From: Sphingobacterium sp. ML3W
GTDB lineage: Bacteria > Bacteroidota > Bacteroidia > Sphingobacteriales > Sphingobacteriaceae
Length of the DNA: 64,000 nucleotides
NCBI RefSeq assembly: GCF_000747525.1
Contig: NZ_CP009278.1
Coordinates: 2,356,001 to 2,420,000 of the forward strand
Direction: 5' to 3'
A program made the position numbers and the translations under genes. Positions 19,633-28,032 of the stretch are shown one piece after another. Numbering within the stretch: the stretch's first letter is position 1; each line of letters begins with the position of its first letter. The notes under the pieces are model-generated. The model was not told the origin of the DNA and did no database searches. It worked only from the letters and a program-made list of their open reading frames with translations.

Positions 19633-20556
19633 ATGATGTTTAAAAAACTAGTGTCTGTAGAGCCATTAAATTTAAATCTGGCAGCAGAAAGGGCACTGCA
19701 TAATTTTGCAGAGGAGGTCATCATGTATGATGATATCCCATCTTCTACTGTTGAAATGGCCGATCGCATCGGCGATGCAGATGCTGTATTGATCAGCTAT
19801 ACTTCAAGGCTGGGTAAAGAAGCATTGGACGGTTGTCCGAATGTAAAATACATCGGGATGTGCTGCTCTTTATACAATCCTGAAAGTGCCAATGTGGATA
19901 TTGCTTATGCACAGACGCGTGGTATCGAAGTATCAGGAATAAGGGATTATGGAGATGAAGGTGTGGTTGAATATGTGATCAGTGAGTTGGTACGTTGTCT
20001 ACATGGTTTTGGAACGACCAATGATGGTGGACCGAGAGCACCTTGGGATGGTGTGCCTAGAGAAATAACGGGAATCAAAGCGGGTATCATCGGGTTAGGT
20101 AAATCGGGTGGTATGGTGGCTGATGCACTCAAGTTTTTTGGAGCGGATATTGCTTATTTTTCACGGACGGAAAAGGAAGAAGCTCATACAAAAGGCTATC
20201 GGTTCCTACCTTTAAAACAATTGCTCGAGGAATGTGAAGTGATCATCACCTGTTTGAATAGAAATACGGTGTTGTTGCACCAAGAAGAATTTGAGGTACT
20301 GGGCAATCGAAAGATCATCTTCAATACGGGATTGTCACCAGCTTGGGATGAAGCACCTTTTTCGGAATGGATCGATGGCAATAACCGATGTTATTGTGAT
20401 ACGTTGATCGCTTTGGGGGATGAACGTTTTCTGTCGCATCCGAATGTCAATTGTATGGAGATTTCTGCAGGCCGTACTCGTCAGGCGTTTGACCGCCTGA
20501 GCGAGAAAGTACTGGCAAACCTGACCAATTATATTAAAACACGATCGGAGAGGTGA
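19633..20556 (+). CDS. NAD-binding 2-hydroxyacid dehydrogenase homologue with altered active site
   Basis: The 307-residue product has the two-domain D-2-hydroxyacid dehydrogenase layout, with the Rossmann motif GLGKSGGMVADAL near residue 156. The three catalytic positions look changed: the usual N-T-x-R-G is FNTGLS (Arg missing), the E of D-V-x-E is not in place, and the P-H-I-A-G segment reads MEISAG (His missing). The intact D-lactate dehydrogenase at 48981 keeps all three. It may therefore catalyse a different reaction or bind NAD only. ATG codons at 19633 and 19636 are alternatives. Its 3' end overlaps the convergent gene by 23 nt. Confidence 0.8.
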   Translation: MMFKKLVSVEPLNLNLAAERALHNFAEEVIMYDDIPSSTVEMADRIGDADAVLISYTSRLGKEALDGCPNVKYIGMCCSLYNPESANVDIAYAQTRGIEVSGIRDYGDEGVVEYVISELVRCLHGFGTTNDGGPRAPWDGVPREITGIKAGIIGLGKSGGMVADALKFFGADIAYFSRTEKEEAHTKGYRFLPLKQLLEECEVIITCLNRNTVLLHQEEFEVLGNRKIIFNTGLSPAWDEAPFSEWIDGNNRCYCDTLIALGDERFLSHPNVNCMEISAGRTRQAFDRLSEKVLANLTNYIKTRSER

Positions 20557-21334
20557 TGTTGATCAAGGTATTGACCACACTCCAACCGGCTATTTGAGCT
20601 GTTGAGCTATAGACATCGATCACCGCGTGGACTTGTTCGTTTTTAACTTCTATACGGTGATTGTCGCCTATAAAATTGGGGGTGGAGGTTACCGATACTT
20701 TTATGTTTTCGGGACCAACCGATGCCAATGATGCTGCCACTGCTACGTTTACACTGGTCGGAAATAAGGCGATCGCTTCTTTTGCATTACCGCGGAAGAC
20801 GGTTCGCTTCGCGGTTTCCAATGTTTCGTCATATACGCTAGATTTGCGTAACGAATGGGGGCTTTTCTCGGTATCAAATGTAGCGACACAATTGCCCATT
20901 AAGGCAGCGGTACGCATTACATCGAAACCTCCAATGGCTCCAGATACGAGATGCACGCGCGCATTGTTTTCCTTGGCGGTCTGCTTTACTTCTTCGTAAA
21001 ATTCGGTATTTGCAAATGCACCTATGGATAGTGTGATGATGGAAGAGCCATTTCTTAAAGCGGGTAGAGCCAATTCGCGCATCGCATAGGGGGAAGCGGC
21101 TTCTATGATATAATCGGGTTTGAGGCTAAGGAGCTCTTCTATCGAGCCGCAGGCTGTACAGCTATATCCCGTTTTAGCGGAATCTATTTTATCGGCAATA
21201 GACTGCGCTTTTTCAGCTGTTCTGGAATAAGTCGCCATTAATTTATAATCGGGTAGCAAGCCTCGATTTAATGCGTCTGTAACGATTGTAGCCAATCTTC
21301 CACAACCGACAATAGCAAGGGTATATGTTTTCAT
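20534..21334 (-). CDS. Aspartate dehydrogenase-like (DUF108) oxidoreductase
   Basis: The 266-residue product has an N-terminal Rossmann motif (IVGCGRLA, residues 8-15), the family stretch SGAIGGFD near 130-137, and a C-terminal FPTSVNVAVAASLA segment followed by N-H-R-I-E-V. These match L-aspartate dehydrogenases (NadX type), which make iminoaspartate or oxaloacetate from aspartate. The gene is convergent with the atypical hydroxyacid dehydrogenase and overlaps its end. No nadA or nadC is nearby, so a role in NAD synthesis is not supported by context. Confidence 0.82.
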   Translation of the reverse strand: MKTYTLAIVGCGRLATIVTDALNRGLLPDYKLMATYSRTAEKAQSIADKIDSAKTGYSCTACGSIEELLSLKPDYIIEAASPYAMRELALPALRNGSSIITLSIGAFANTEFYEEVKQTAKENNARVHLVSGAIGGFDVMRTAALMGNCVATFDTEKSPHSLRKSSVYDETLETAKRTVFRGNAKEAIALFPTSVNVAVAASLASVGPENIKVSVTSTPNFIGDNHRIEVKNEQVHAVIDVYSSTAQIAGWSVVNTLINITSPIVF

Positions 21335-21773
21335 AATGCTTACAACTTACTGTTTTTTTTTGATATAAATTCAATGGACAGGCTTGGAATGGGATTTTCA
21401 TAATGAAATTATTACAACGTTTTCGTCTTTCGGACAATCGATTGTTTACTTAATCGGATAGGAATAGTTATACATGGTCGGTACTTTCGAATATATAACA
21501 AATAATAAAACTAAATTATATAAGACCATTAGATAACCCATATTCTATCTAATTTTTTATATTATATCCATCTACCAAACAATAGCAAGTTGTCATTGAT
21601 CTTATCGCTTTGCGGAAATTTGTAGCGTAAATGTTTTGCTGCCTTTAATTTTGGTATAGCTAGATGAAAATCGGGAGAAGCGATGTTGTTATTCTCATAT
21701 GGTTTAGTTTAAGATATGTTATTTGAAATTGGATATATTTTATTCATTAATATATTGTAAACCAAATTTTCGT
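21335..21773. other. Intergenic region with candidate promoter for the M60-like peptidase
   Basis: This AT-rich stretch separates divergent genes. A -7-like TAATTTTG lies at 21646-21653, with TTTG 23 nt before it at 21619-21622, giving a leader of about 120 nt before the peptidase. Nothing else stands out. Confidence 0.45.
21619..21653 (+). promoter_or_regulatory. Candidate Bacteroidota promoter for the M60-like peptidase
   Basis: TTTG at 21619 and TAATTTTG at 21646 fit the TTTG / TAnnTTTG pattern with a 23-nt spacer, at the long end of the normal range. Confidence 0.4.
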
Positions 21774-23111
21774 ATGAAAAAAAAACCTTTTTATGCACTA
21801 ACGATGTGCTTCATTAGTTTATTATCTTCTTGTAAAGTAACCGAAGATAATTTAAATCCGGTTCCCCAGCCGGAAACGACTGAATTGGCAGTGGCTGATT
21901 CTATTCAGCGATTTCTCGTTACTCCTTCGGCATCTGCAGTGGCCGATCGGTTACAATTTAGGGCCAACCACAATGATATGCAGGCCACAGGCTATTACGC
22001 GATCCCCAACAGTAGTGTTACCCTAAAAGTTAAGACGCTCTCAGGAACTACCTCCGCTCGTGTAGCTATAGGAACTCCATTTAGAGATAATATTCGTCCA
22101 GTAAGACAGTATGTCGACTTAGTAGAGGGCGAACAAACATTTCAGGTCGATCAATATGGTGGATTGGTATACTTGATCTATACCGCCAATAATGGAAATA
22201 CGCAAGGCGAAATGGAGATTTCTTTTAAAGATGGATTTGTTGCCGCACCATTTTTCGAGAAGGGAAAAACTACCCATAATCAATGGGTAAGAACATTGGA
22301 TTCGTTGAAAAATATGGTTCCAGATGTGGTTTTCTCTTCTGATCGTACGGTTATGGTAGCGAATATGGATGAAGCTTTATTGTATAAGGATGAAGATCAG
22401 CAGCTTATTGTCGAACGACTTGATTCCATCATTGGGTATGCAGATTATATCAGTGGTTTAAGTGGCACTACGGGCATACATGCCATTCCAGACAATAAGC
22501 ATTTGATCACGGTTAGAGATTCTGCTTCTGGAGGTTATATGGCTGCTGGTATTTCGATTTACTATACTGAGTCTCTTTCTTACCGAATGCTACAACCTAA
22601 ATATCTATCGAACACCAATGGATGGGGAATCTGGCACGAAGTGGGTCATACTTATCAACAGAAAGCGTGGACATGGGGTGGACTGACCGAAACTACGGTC
22701 AATATATATTCTTTGGCAGCAGAAAGGGGATTCGGATTACCGGTTAGTCGTATTACTGCTAACAATTCATGGCCAAAAATGGATAGTTATTTTCAGAAAC
22801 CTATAGCGACCCGTAGTTATAATGCTGGTGATAATGATTTGAAACTTATTATGTTCTATCAGTTGGGATTGGCTTTTGGAGATGACCTTTATATAAAAAT
22901 GAGTCGATTGACGAGAGAAGAGCGACCAACGGTATCAAGTGATGAGGAGAAAATGCGTTATTTCATGCTCAATACTTGTAAAATAGCTCAAAGAGACTTA
23001 TCGGACTTTTTTAGAAAATGGGGATTTGTAGTGAACGAGTCTATTTATACAGCGATAGCAGATCTAAATCTACCTGCACCTGATGTGGACCTGACTACAC
23101 TTAGGGATTAG
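21774..23111 (+). CDS. M60-like (enhancin-type) zinc metallopeptidase lipoprotein
   Basis: From ATG 21774 the product is 445 residues; the in-frame TTG at 21723 would put 17 residues before the signal peptide. The leader ends in a lipobox (SLLSSC, about residues 13-18). The gluzincin motif HEVGH (288-292) is followed by a candidate third ligand Glu306 in GLTETTVN. This matches peptidase M60/enhancin-like proteins (PF13402), many of which cleave mucins or other O-glycoproteins. The beta-rich first 200 residues resemble the N-terminal domain found before the peptidase in this family. It appears monocistronic, with a hairpin downstream. Confidence 0.88.
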   Translation: MKKKPFYALTMCFISLLSSCKVTEDNLNPVPQPETTELAVADSIQRFLVTPSASAVADRLQFRANHNDMQATGYYAIPNSSVTLKVKTLSGTTSARVAIGTPFRDNIRPVRQYVDLVEGEQTFQVDQYGGLVYLIYTANNGNTQGEMEISFKDGFVAAPFFEKGKTTHNQWVRTLDSLKNMVPDVVFSSDRTVMVANMDEALLYKDEDQQLIVERLDSIIGYADYISGLSGTTGIHAIPDNKHLITVRDSASGGYMAAGISIYYTESLSYRMLQPKYLSNTNGWGIWHEVGHTYQQKAWTWGGLTETTVNIYSLAAERGFGLPVSRITANNSWPKMDSYFQKPIATRSYNAGDNDLKLIMFYQLGLAFGDDLYIKMSRLTREERPTVSSDEEKMRYFMLNTCKIAQRDLSDFFRKWGFVVNESIYTAIADLNLPAPDVDLTTLRD

Positions 23112-23134
23112 TCTTTAGACCGGTGCAATTTTTT

Positions 23135-23185
23135 AGATGCTAGGGTAATATGCCTTGTAAAGAAAAGACAATTACCTTAGCATCT
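23135..23185. terminator. Hairpin after the M60-like peptidase
   Basis: AGATGCTAGGGTAAT pairs with ATTACCTTAGCATCT, with one G-T pair and a loop of about 21 bases. The T-run on the plus strand is short, so its strength is uncertain. Confidence 0.6.
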
Positions 23186-23435
23186 TTATGCCATACACCA
23201 ACTCGACCGTGATGTAGATTTGGGATGAGGTGACTATTGGAATAAAAGTTAGGTGTCCTGAAGGGTTATTATCAATTGGCCAAGGTCAATTTTTTTCGTT
23301 CTGAGACAGTTAATATCGGACTTTTAAAGTCCCTCTGGAGGTGTAGATAATTTGTTAGCATTACATGATTTTTTCGAATATTTTATCTCCTTTCTACTCT
23401 CTTTTTTTAATGAATTGTTGTCATTGTTGTATCTG

Positions 23436-23490
23436 TAACCGTAAAAATGGTATGCATTGCTGTAATCTGTATAAGTATAATTCTAATTAA
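23436..23490 (+). promoter_or_regulatory. Putative AraC-regulator site upstream of the alcohol dehydrogenase
   Basis: This block begins TAACCGTAAAAATGGTA and continues with GTAATCTGTATA; it matches the block at 34665-34718 next to the AraC gene at most positions. In both copies the start is at nearly the same distance before the ATG (223 and 217 nt). A second, weaker half-site (TTGCTGTAA) begins 21 nt after the first, two helical turns on, as AraC-family proteins prefer. Confidence 0.6.
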
Positions 23491-23658
23491 GCTAGCGTAA
23501 TTTGTATTGTTATTTTATATCGGTGTTTATTGTAACAAACGTTGTTCGGAATCCTGAATTGTATATCCTTAAAAATTAAGGAGTAAGTAAACCCAATTGA
23601 TATCTTGAAATTATAACAAGTAATTGAATAAAGATTTAAAATTAAAATATTGTAAGCT

Positions 23659-24717
23659 ATGGAAACAACAAATATAAAAGCTTTCGGAATTGAAGAATTA
23701 GGTGAAAAAGTAAAAGAACTAGTAATTCAGCGACGAGAAGTTAGCGCTAAAGATATTGAGATTGATATCTTGTATTGTGGAGTGTGTCATTCTGATATGC
23801 ATCATATTCATGGAGATTGGGGCAAGGAAAAATATCCTTTGATTCCGGGACATGAAATTGTGGGTAGAGTAACAAAAGTTGGTAGCGATGTGACGAAACT
23901 GAAAGTCGGTGATCTTGCAGGTGTCGGCTGTTTGGTAGATTCTTGTCATACTTGTGATAGTTGTAAAAAAGATCTTGAACAGTATTGTTTATCGGGATCA
24001 ACAGTTACTTATGGCGGTATGGATAAACACAGTGGTGGCCATACTTTTGGTGGATATTCTGAAAAAATTGTAGTGGATGAACATTTTGTGCTGAAAGTGC
24101 CTGCTAATCTTGATCTGGCAGCTGTTGCACCATTGCTTTGCGCGGGAATAACAACGTGGTCTCCATTGAGACACTGGAACGTTAAAGCAGGAAGTAGGGT
24201 TGCAGTAATCGGATTAGGAGGATTGGGCCATATGGCAATCAAGTTAGCGAAAGGTTTGGGAGCGGAAGTGACCTTATTCTCTAGATCTCCAAATAAAGAA
24301 AAAGATGCATTTGATTTAGGGGCTGATGCGGTTGTTATATCGACAGATGAAGATCAAATGAGTTCAGTGCAAGGCAAATTTGATCTGATCATTGATACTG
24401 TGCCTTATATTCACGATGTGAATCCTTATATTTCTACCTTATGTATTGACGGGACTTTGGTTTTAGTGGGGTATCTAGGTGGACTTGAGCCTATACTGAA
24501 TACTGTACCTTTAATTATGGGTAGGAAATCTGTGGCCGGATCCTTAATTGGAGGTCTTGCTGAGACACAAGAAATGCTCGATTTTTGTGGGAAACACAAT
24601 ATTGTTTCGGAGATTGAAATGATCAATATGCAGGACATCAATGCGGCTTATGAAAGAATGCTTAAAAGTGATGTAAAGTACAGGTTTGTAATCGATATGG
24701 CATCCTTGAAAGGTTAA
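23659..24717 (+). CDS. Zinc-dependent alcohol dehydrogenase, NAD(P)-dependent (YahK/CAD type)
   Basis: The 352-residue product is a medium-chain dehydrogenase. Catalytic zinc ligands are in CGVCHSD (Cys near residue 37) and GHE (near 65); the structural zinc is held by the cysteines of DSCHTCDSCKKDLEQYC (about 95-111). The coenzyme motif is GLGGLGHMA near 185-193. Relatives such as E. coli YahK reduce a broad range of aldehydes with NADPH. It stands alone, but shares an upstream block with the AraC/aldo-keto reductase locus, so both are probably induced together, plausibly by aldehydes. Confidence 0.93.
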   Translation: METTNIKAFGIEELGEKVKELVIQRREVSAKDIEIDILYCGVCHSDMHHIHGDWGKEKYPLIPGHEIVGRVTKVGSDVTKLKVGDLAGVGCLVDSCHTCDSCKKDLEQYCLSGSTVTYGGMDKHSGGHTFGGYSEKIVVDEHFVLKVPANLDLAAVAPLLCAGITTWSPLRHWNVKAGSRVAVIGLGGLGHMAIKLAKGLGAEVTLFSRSPNKEKDAFDLGADAVVISTDEDQMSSVQGKFDLIIDTVPYIHDVNPYISTLCIDGTLVLVGYLGGLEPILNTVPLIMGRKSVAGSLIGGLAETQEMLDFCGKHNIVSEIEMINMQDINAAYERMLKSDVKYRFVIDMASLKG

Positions 24718-24813
24718 TTGGGAATAAAAGTATCGGCAATCTATTTTTTTGAACAAGGAAGTTTTAAAGATACAAATTCACTTAAATGCAGCCGTTTAAT
24801 GGGAGCTTATGCC

Positions 24814-25143
24814 TCAAGGCCATTGGCAATCTTGCCAGTCTGTAAGCATATGGAATAGTAAACCTACAGCAACAATACGTGTTTTAGGGAAAAAGAGTAA
24901 AAGGAAGTAAACTGCAATTGCATAATAGGAGTGAAGTGGGTGAAATCCTATACTGCAGCGGTCTGCCGCGAAAATTGGAGTAGCTAATAGGTGGTCCAGA
25001 TCGACTAACATCGTAGCAATCATAATAAGCCAGGCACGTTTCCATTGTTTCCTGAAAAACAAAAAGGAAAGTAATCCCGGTACTAAAAAGTGTAAACTAT
25101 AATGAACGAATGGTTGTAGGTAATGTAAGATGTCAATATCCAT
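24814..25143 (-). CDS. DUF6122 family small membrane protein
   Basis: The 109-residue product has about four hydrophobic segments and the conserved stretches VDLDHLL, RCSIGFHPLHS and FHMLTDWQDC. The many His and Asp residues recall YdjM-like membrane-bound metal-dependent hydrolases, and the family is annotated as DUF6122 in Bacteroidota. Function is unknown. It lies downstream of the WG-repeat gene on the same strand but is separated by a strong terminator. Confidence 0.8.
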   Translation of the reverse strand: MDIDILHYLQPFVHYSLHFLVPGLLSFLFFRKQWKRAWLIMIATMLVDLDHLLATPIFAADRCSIGFHPLHSYYAIAVYFLLLFFPKTRIVAVGLLFHMLTDWQDCQWP

Positions 25144-25274
25144 TTGTAAACGAAATGTAGTGATAGTAGTAGCTTTTTAATCCTTTTAACTGCTGTAAAG
25201 ATAAGAATCCAAAAGTTAAATATTAATAGCAATCACTAAGCTATTGTCTGTTTTTTTATAAAGCGCAATAGTTG

Positions 25275-25318
25275 AAAACAAAAAGGCTTATCAGTTATTG
25301 GATAAGCCTTTTTGTTTT
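25275..25318. terminator. Strong perfect hairpin terminator after the WG-repeat gene
   Basis: AAAACAAAAAGGCTTATC pairs perfectly (18 bp) with GATAAGCCTTTTTGTTTT around an eight-base loop. A and T runs flank both arms, so it can end transcription on either strand. Confidence 0.9.
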
Positions 25319-25374
25319 TAGTAGTTTATAAACGAATGGGTATGTTTTTGACTCTTTTAACGATAAGATAATCT

Positions 25375-26715
25375 CTACATAGCTGCTTCAACCGCAACGA
25401 TCTTTTGGCCTTTTGTATCAATGAAATAATATTCATAGCTATCTTCATCTTCCGAGACCATGGCCATATTGTCTTCGAATGGAATTGCGGTCGCAAATTT
25501 GAAAGGGATTACTGTTTTACCGGTATTATCGATATAACCAAATTTGCCATTTTTTTGCGCTAAAAAAATATTTCCTTGATCAGGTAAACCTAGATAATCA
25601 TACCCACTGGCTATTTTTTTGTTGTCTTTGATGCTATGTAAAGCATATGTGAGGTCTTCCATCGTCACAAAGTAATCTTTATTGTGCATGAATATCATTT
25701 CATACTTTGCGGGAATGATAATTTGTTCCTTTTCATTCATCAGCCCCATTTTATTATTGATCGTAAATTGTAAAAGACCTTCTTTTGGAAAGCTGATCAT
25801 TTCATATTTGGCAGGGATAAATACGTTTCCATCGGCATCTAGTAAACCGTATCTATCATCGTTTCCACATAGAAATTTGGCGTCATCTTCAGAATAGGTT
25901 AGGTAGTCATACTGTACAGGTATAATTTCTTGTCCTTGTAAATTTATTGCTCCTTGTTTGTCCGCTGAATCATAAACGATGGCTACTCCATCTTGAAAAT
26001 AACCGATATTAGCATATTTTGGTTGGATGATTATCTCGTTATTTTCATTTCTCAAACCATAGGCACCATGCTCATCGACAAAGAAATAGCGGTCCTCAGC
26101 GACTTGATTTTCAGTATAACCAACAGCACTATCAACTTCCATTGGGCTGTAATCCTCTGGAATTTCGAATAATGAGGTTGCCAATTCTTCTGTTTTTACT
26201 TGGCTGGCCATAAAACCATTTCCAGCGACCATGATTGATAATGGCGCACCTGGTAACATTTCTAAGAAATTATACTCTGACCACGAAACAAAAGGGATCT
26301 GTTCGGTATACCAGACCTCCAACTCTATTCTCGTATCTGTATCTTCATTCGGCTCAAAAGTGATCAGGGCAAGTTTACAGTTATATCCCGCGATGTTTTT
26401 TTCTTTTCCTTTGATATATTGAATCGGGATTTGGCTATAATCATTTTTAACACCGTCATTAAGAATGAGATATTCTTGTGATTGTGGTATCAATAAAAAC
26501 GTTCTATTGCTTTTTTTATTGGTAATTTCGACATGGCTCTCGTCATGTGTATAAGAAATGCGTGTAAAGTCTTTATTTACCCATGCACGCACGTGATCAT
26601 CGAGTAGTTCTTCAGCATGGACACTGTAATCAATTCGAAAGAACTTGGTAGATTGTGCTAATACAGTTAAACTAGTTAAGCAGACAGCAGCGATTGTTAA
26701 CGTTAATTTTTTCAT
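25375..26715 (-). CDS. WG-repeat protein with GLPGLI/DUF4412-like N-terminal domain
   Basis: The 446-residue product has a signal peptide (cleavage near LAQ, residue 21). Residues of about 22-190 resemble GLPGLI/DUF4412 secreted domains, with NIAGYNCKLALITF followed by EVWYTEQIPF. From about residue 210 there are at least five WG-type repeats, recognised by YGL[RL]D or MGLMNE followed by IIPAKYE. WG repeats are thought to mediate protein contacts in the envelope. Upstream is a divergent small membrane protein. The function is not known. Confidence 0.85.
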   Translation of the reverse strand: MKKLTLTIAAVCLTSLTVLAQSTKFFRIDYSVHAEELLDDHVRAWVNKDFTRISYTHDESHVEITNKKSNRTFLLIPQSQEYLILNDGVKNDYSQIPIQYIKGKEKNIAGYNCKLALITFEPNEDTDTRIELEVWYTEQIPFVSWSEYNFLEMLPGAPLSIMVAGNGFMASQVKTEELATSLFEIPEDYSPMEVDSAVGYTENQVAEDRYFFVDEHGAYGLRNENNEIIIQPKYANIGYFQDGVAIVYDSADKQGAINLQGQEIIPVQYDYLTYSEDDAKFLCGNDDRYGLLDADGNVFIPAKYEMISFPKEGLLQFTINNKMGLMNEKEQIIIPAKYEMIFMHNKDYFVTMEDLTYALHSIKDNKKIASGYDYLGLPDQGNIFLAQKNGKFGYIDNTGKTVIPFKFATAIPFEDNMAMVSEDEDSYEYYFIDTKGQKIVAVEAAM

Positions 26716-26849
26716 ATTCTTAAATTAATAATGCAAATATTCTGTTTTTAATCATAGCTTTTTATCCCTGCTTTCGGCTAGTTTTGTGGAACAGTTCATT
26801 CCTTCAAATATCCCTAATTTCAGCTATAGGATAAAGTTTCCAATAGGCA

Positions 26850-26857
26850 TAATTTTG
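26850..26857 (+). promoter_or_regulatory. -7 element for the small membrane protein
   Basis: TAATTTTG matches TAnnTTTG and lies 27 nt before the ATG at 26885. A clear -33 TTTG was not found at the right distance. Confidence 0.4.
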
Positions 26858-26884
26858 CAGTCAGTAATTGTAAATAATTAAATC

Positions 26885-27229
26885 ATGGATAAAAATAAAA
26901 TGAATTTGGGTGAAGCTAATCAAGGAAAAACAGTGGCGATTGTGTCGTACCTGACTCTTATCGGGCTTGTTGCAGCTTTAGTAATGAATAATAGTAATCC
27001 AACTTCGCTTGGACGGTTCCATATCCGTCAAAGCATCGGCATTACCGTTTTTGCTATGGCTTTGGGAACATTAAGTTTTATACCTGGAATAGGTGGGATA
27101 CTTTCAAAAGTAGCTGGTATTATCGTTCTCATTGCACTTGTTTTGGGAATCTTAGCTGCTGTTAATAAACAAGAAAAAGAAGTACCTGTTGTTGGTCAAT
27201 TTTTTCAAAAATGGTTTTCAATGATCTAA
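26885..27229 (+). CDS. Small DUF4870-like membrane protein
   Basis: The 114-residue product has three hydrophobic segments (about 19-33, 53-72, 77-94) with a short polar N-terminus, the layout of DUF4870/import-component-like membrane proteins. The FHIRQSIG segment between helices 1 and 2 is typical of the family. Function is unknown. The next gene starts 87 nt later on the same strand. Confidence 0.75.
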   Translation: MDKNKMNLGEANQGKTVAIVSYLTLIGLVAALVMNNSNPTSLGRFHIRQSIGITVFAMALGTLSFIPGIGGILSKVAGIIVLIALVLGILAAVNKQEKEVPVVGQFFQKWFSMI

Positions 27230-27316
27230 AGTAAAGTTTAAAGAGGTGCCTATTCTAATTGGCGGCTTTTCTGAATAACTACGCATGAATGAAAACTTAT
27301 TTAAATAAAGAATCTT

Positions 27317-27892
27317 ATGAAAAAAGCAGGTTTATGTCTTTTAGCTGTACTAATCTCTAGCACTGCGTGGGCACAATCACCTAGTTTTAAGGTGAAAATT
27401 ATTCAAAATGGAATTGCCGTAGAACCGAAAGATGATGTTTATTACCTTAAAAGTGAGGCGTTTTCATTTGCATTCACTGCACAGGATGTGGACGGGTTTC
27501 TGGTAGGGGCAACTTTTGATGATGATTTGTATCGCTCTGCAATAGGAACCGTAGATTTGGAAGTAAGCTGGTTTGCAAATACCGGAATCGCAGATGGTCG
27601 TTTTAATCCAGATCAAGAACTAATGGTGACTAATGATGCCCCAAGTTACTGGTATTATACAGACAATATGGACCATCGATTTGATGAAAATCCCACGGGA
27701 ACTGCGGATAATTATGTGGCAAAGAGAACAATTTTAAGGTTTAAGGATCTTGCCGTAGACAAAGTAATTCCTGTGGAAGATTTTAAAAAATCTGTTTACA
27801 TCTATATGTACAGTGGAGATCGTGATGATGATTTCAATTTAATTGATATCGAGACGCTTTTTTATGGAGAATTGAAATTCAATACGCTATAA
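27317..27892 (+). CDS. Secreted hypothetical protein
   Basis: The 191-residue product has a clear signal peptide (cleavage after AWAQ, residue 20) and then a soluble, Asp-rich, probably beta-structured body with SWFANTG and a DRDDDF loop. I recognise no family. It may be co-transcribed with the small membrane protein before it and is followed by two hairpins. Confidence 0.65.
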   Translation: MKKAGLCLLAVLISSTAWAQSPSFKVKIIQNGIAVEPKDDVYYLKSEAFSFAFTAQDVDGFLVGATFDDDLYRSAIGTVDLEVSWFANTGIADGRFNPDQELMVTNDAPSYWYYTDNMDHRFDENPTGTADNYVAKRTILRFKDLAVDKVIPVEDFKKSVYIYMYSGDRDDDFNLIDIETLFYGELKFNTL

Positions 27893-27904
27893 GCTTAAAT
27901 AGAG

Positions 27905-27933
27905 AGCTATTATAAATTTTATTTATAATAGCT
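27905..27933. terminator. Hairpin after the secreted hypothetical gene
   Basis: AGCTATTATAAAT and ATTTATAATAGCT form a perfect 13-bp stem with a three-base loop, followed by a pyrimidine-rich stretch. Confidence 0.65.
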
Positions 27934-27954
27934 ATTCTTCTTGTTTAAGTATGG

Positions 27955-27995
27955 ATACCCACCATCCTTTTGCTCAATAGGATGGCGGGTATTTT
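27955..27995. terminator. Second hairpin between convergent genes
   Basis: ATACCCACCATCC pairs with GGATGGCGGGTAT (one mismatch) around a twelve-base loop and is followed by TTTTGTT. With the preceding hairpin it separates the convergent transcripts. Confidence 0.75.
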
Positions 27996-28032
27996 GTTAT
28001 ACAGTTCAATACTCATGAATTGAAAATGATTG

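Larger units (their letters stand above)
23112..23658. other. Long intergenic region before the alcohol dehydrogenase
   Basis: The region contains a hairpin near its start (23135-23185) and the conserved putative AraC site (23436-23490). The remaining 168 nt before the gene are AT-rich leader without a recognised motif. No gene is evident. Confidence 0.6.

Noticed and set aside
19443..19643. Small ORF of 66 codons just before the hydroxyacid dehydrogenase gene
   Set aside because: It overlaps the real gene by 11 nt in another frame, has no recognisable domain and no clear ribosome-binding site, and its composition resembles an AT-rich leader.
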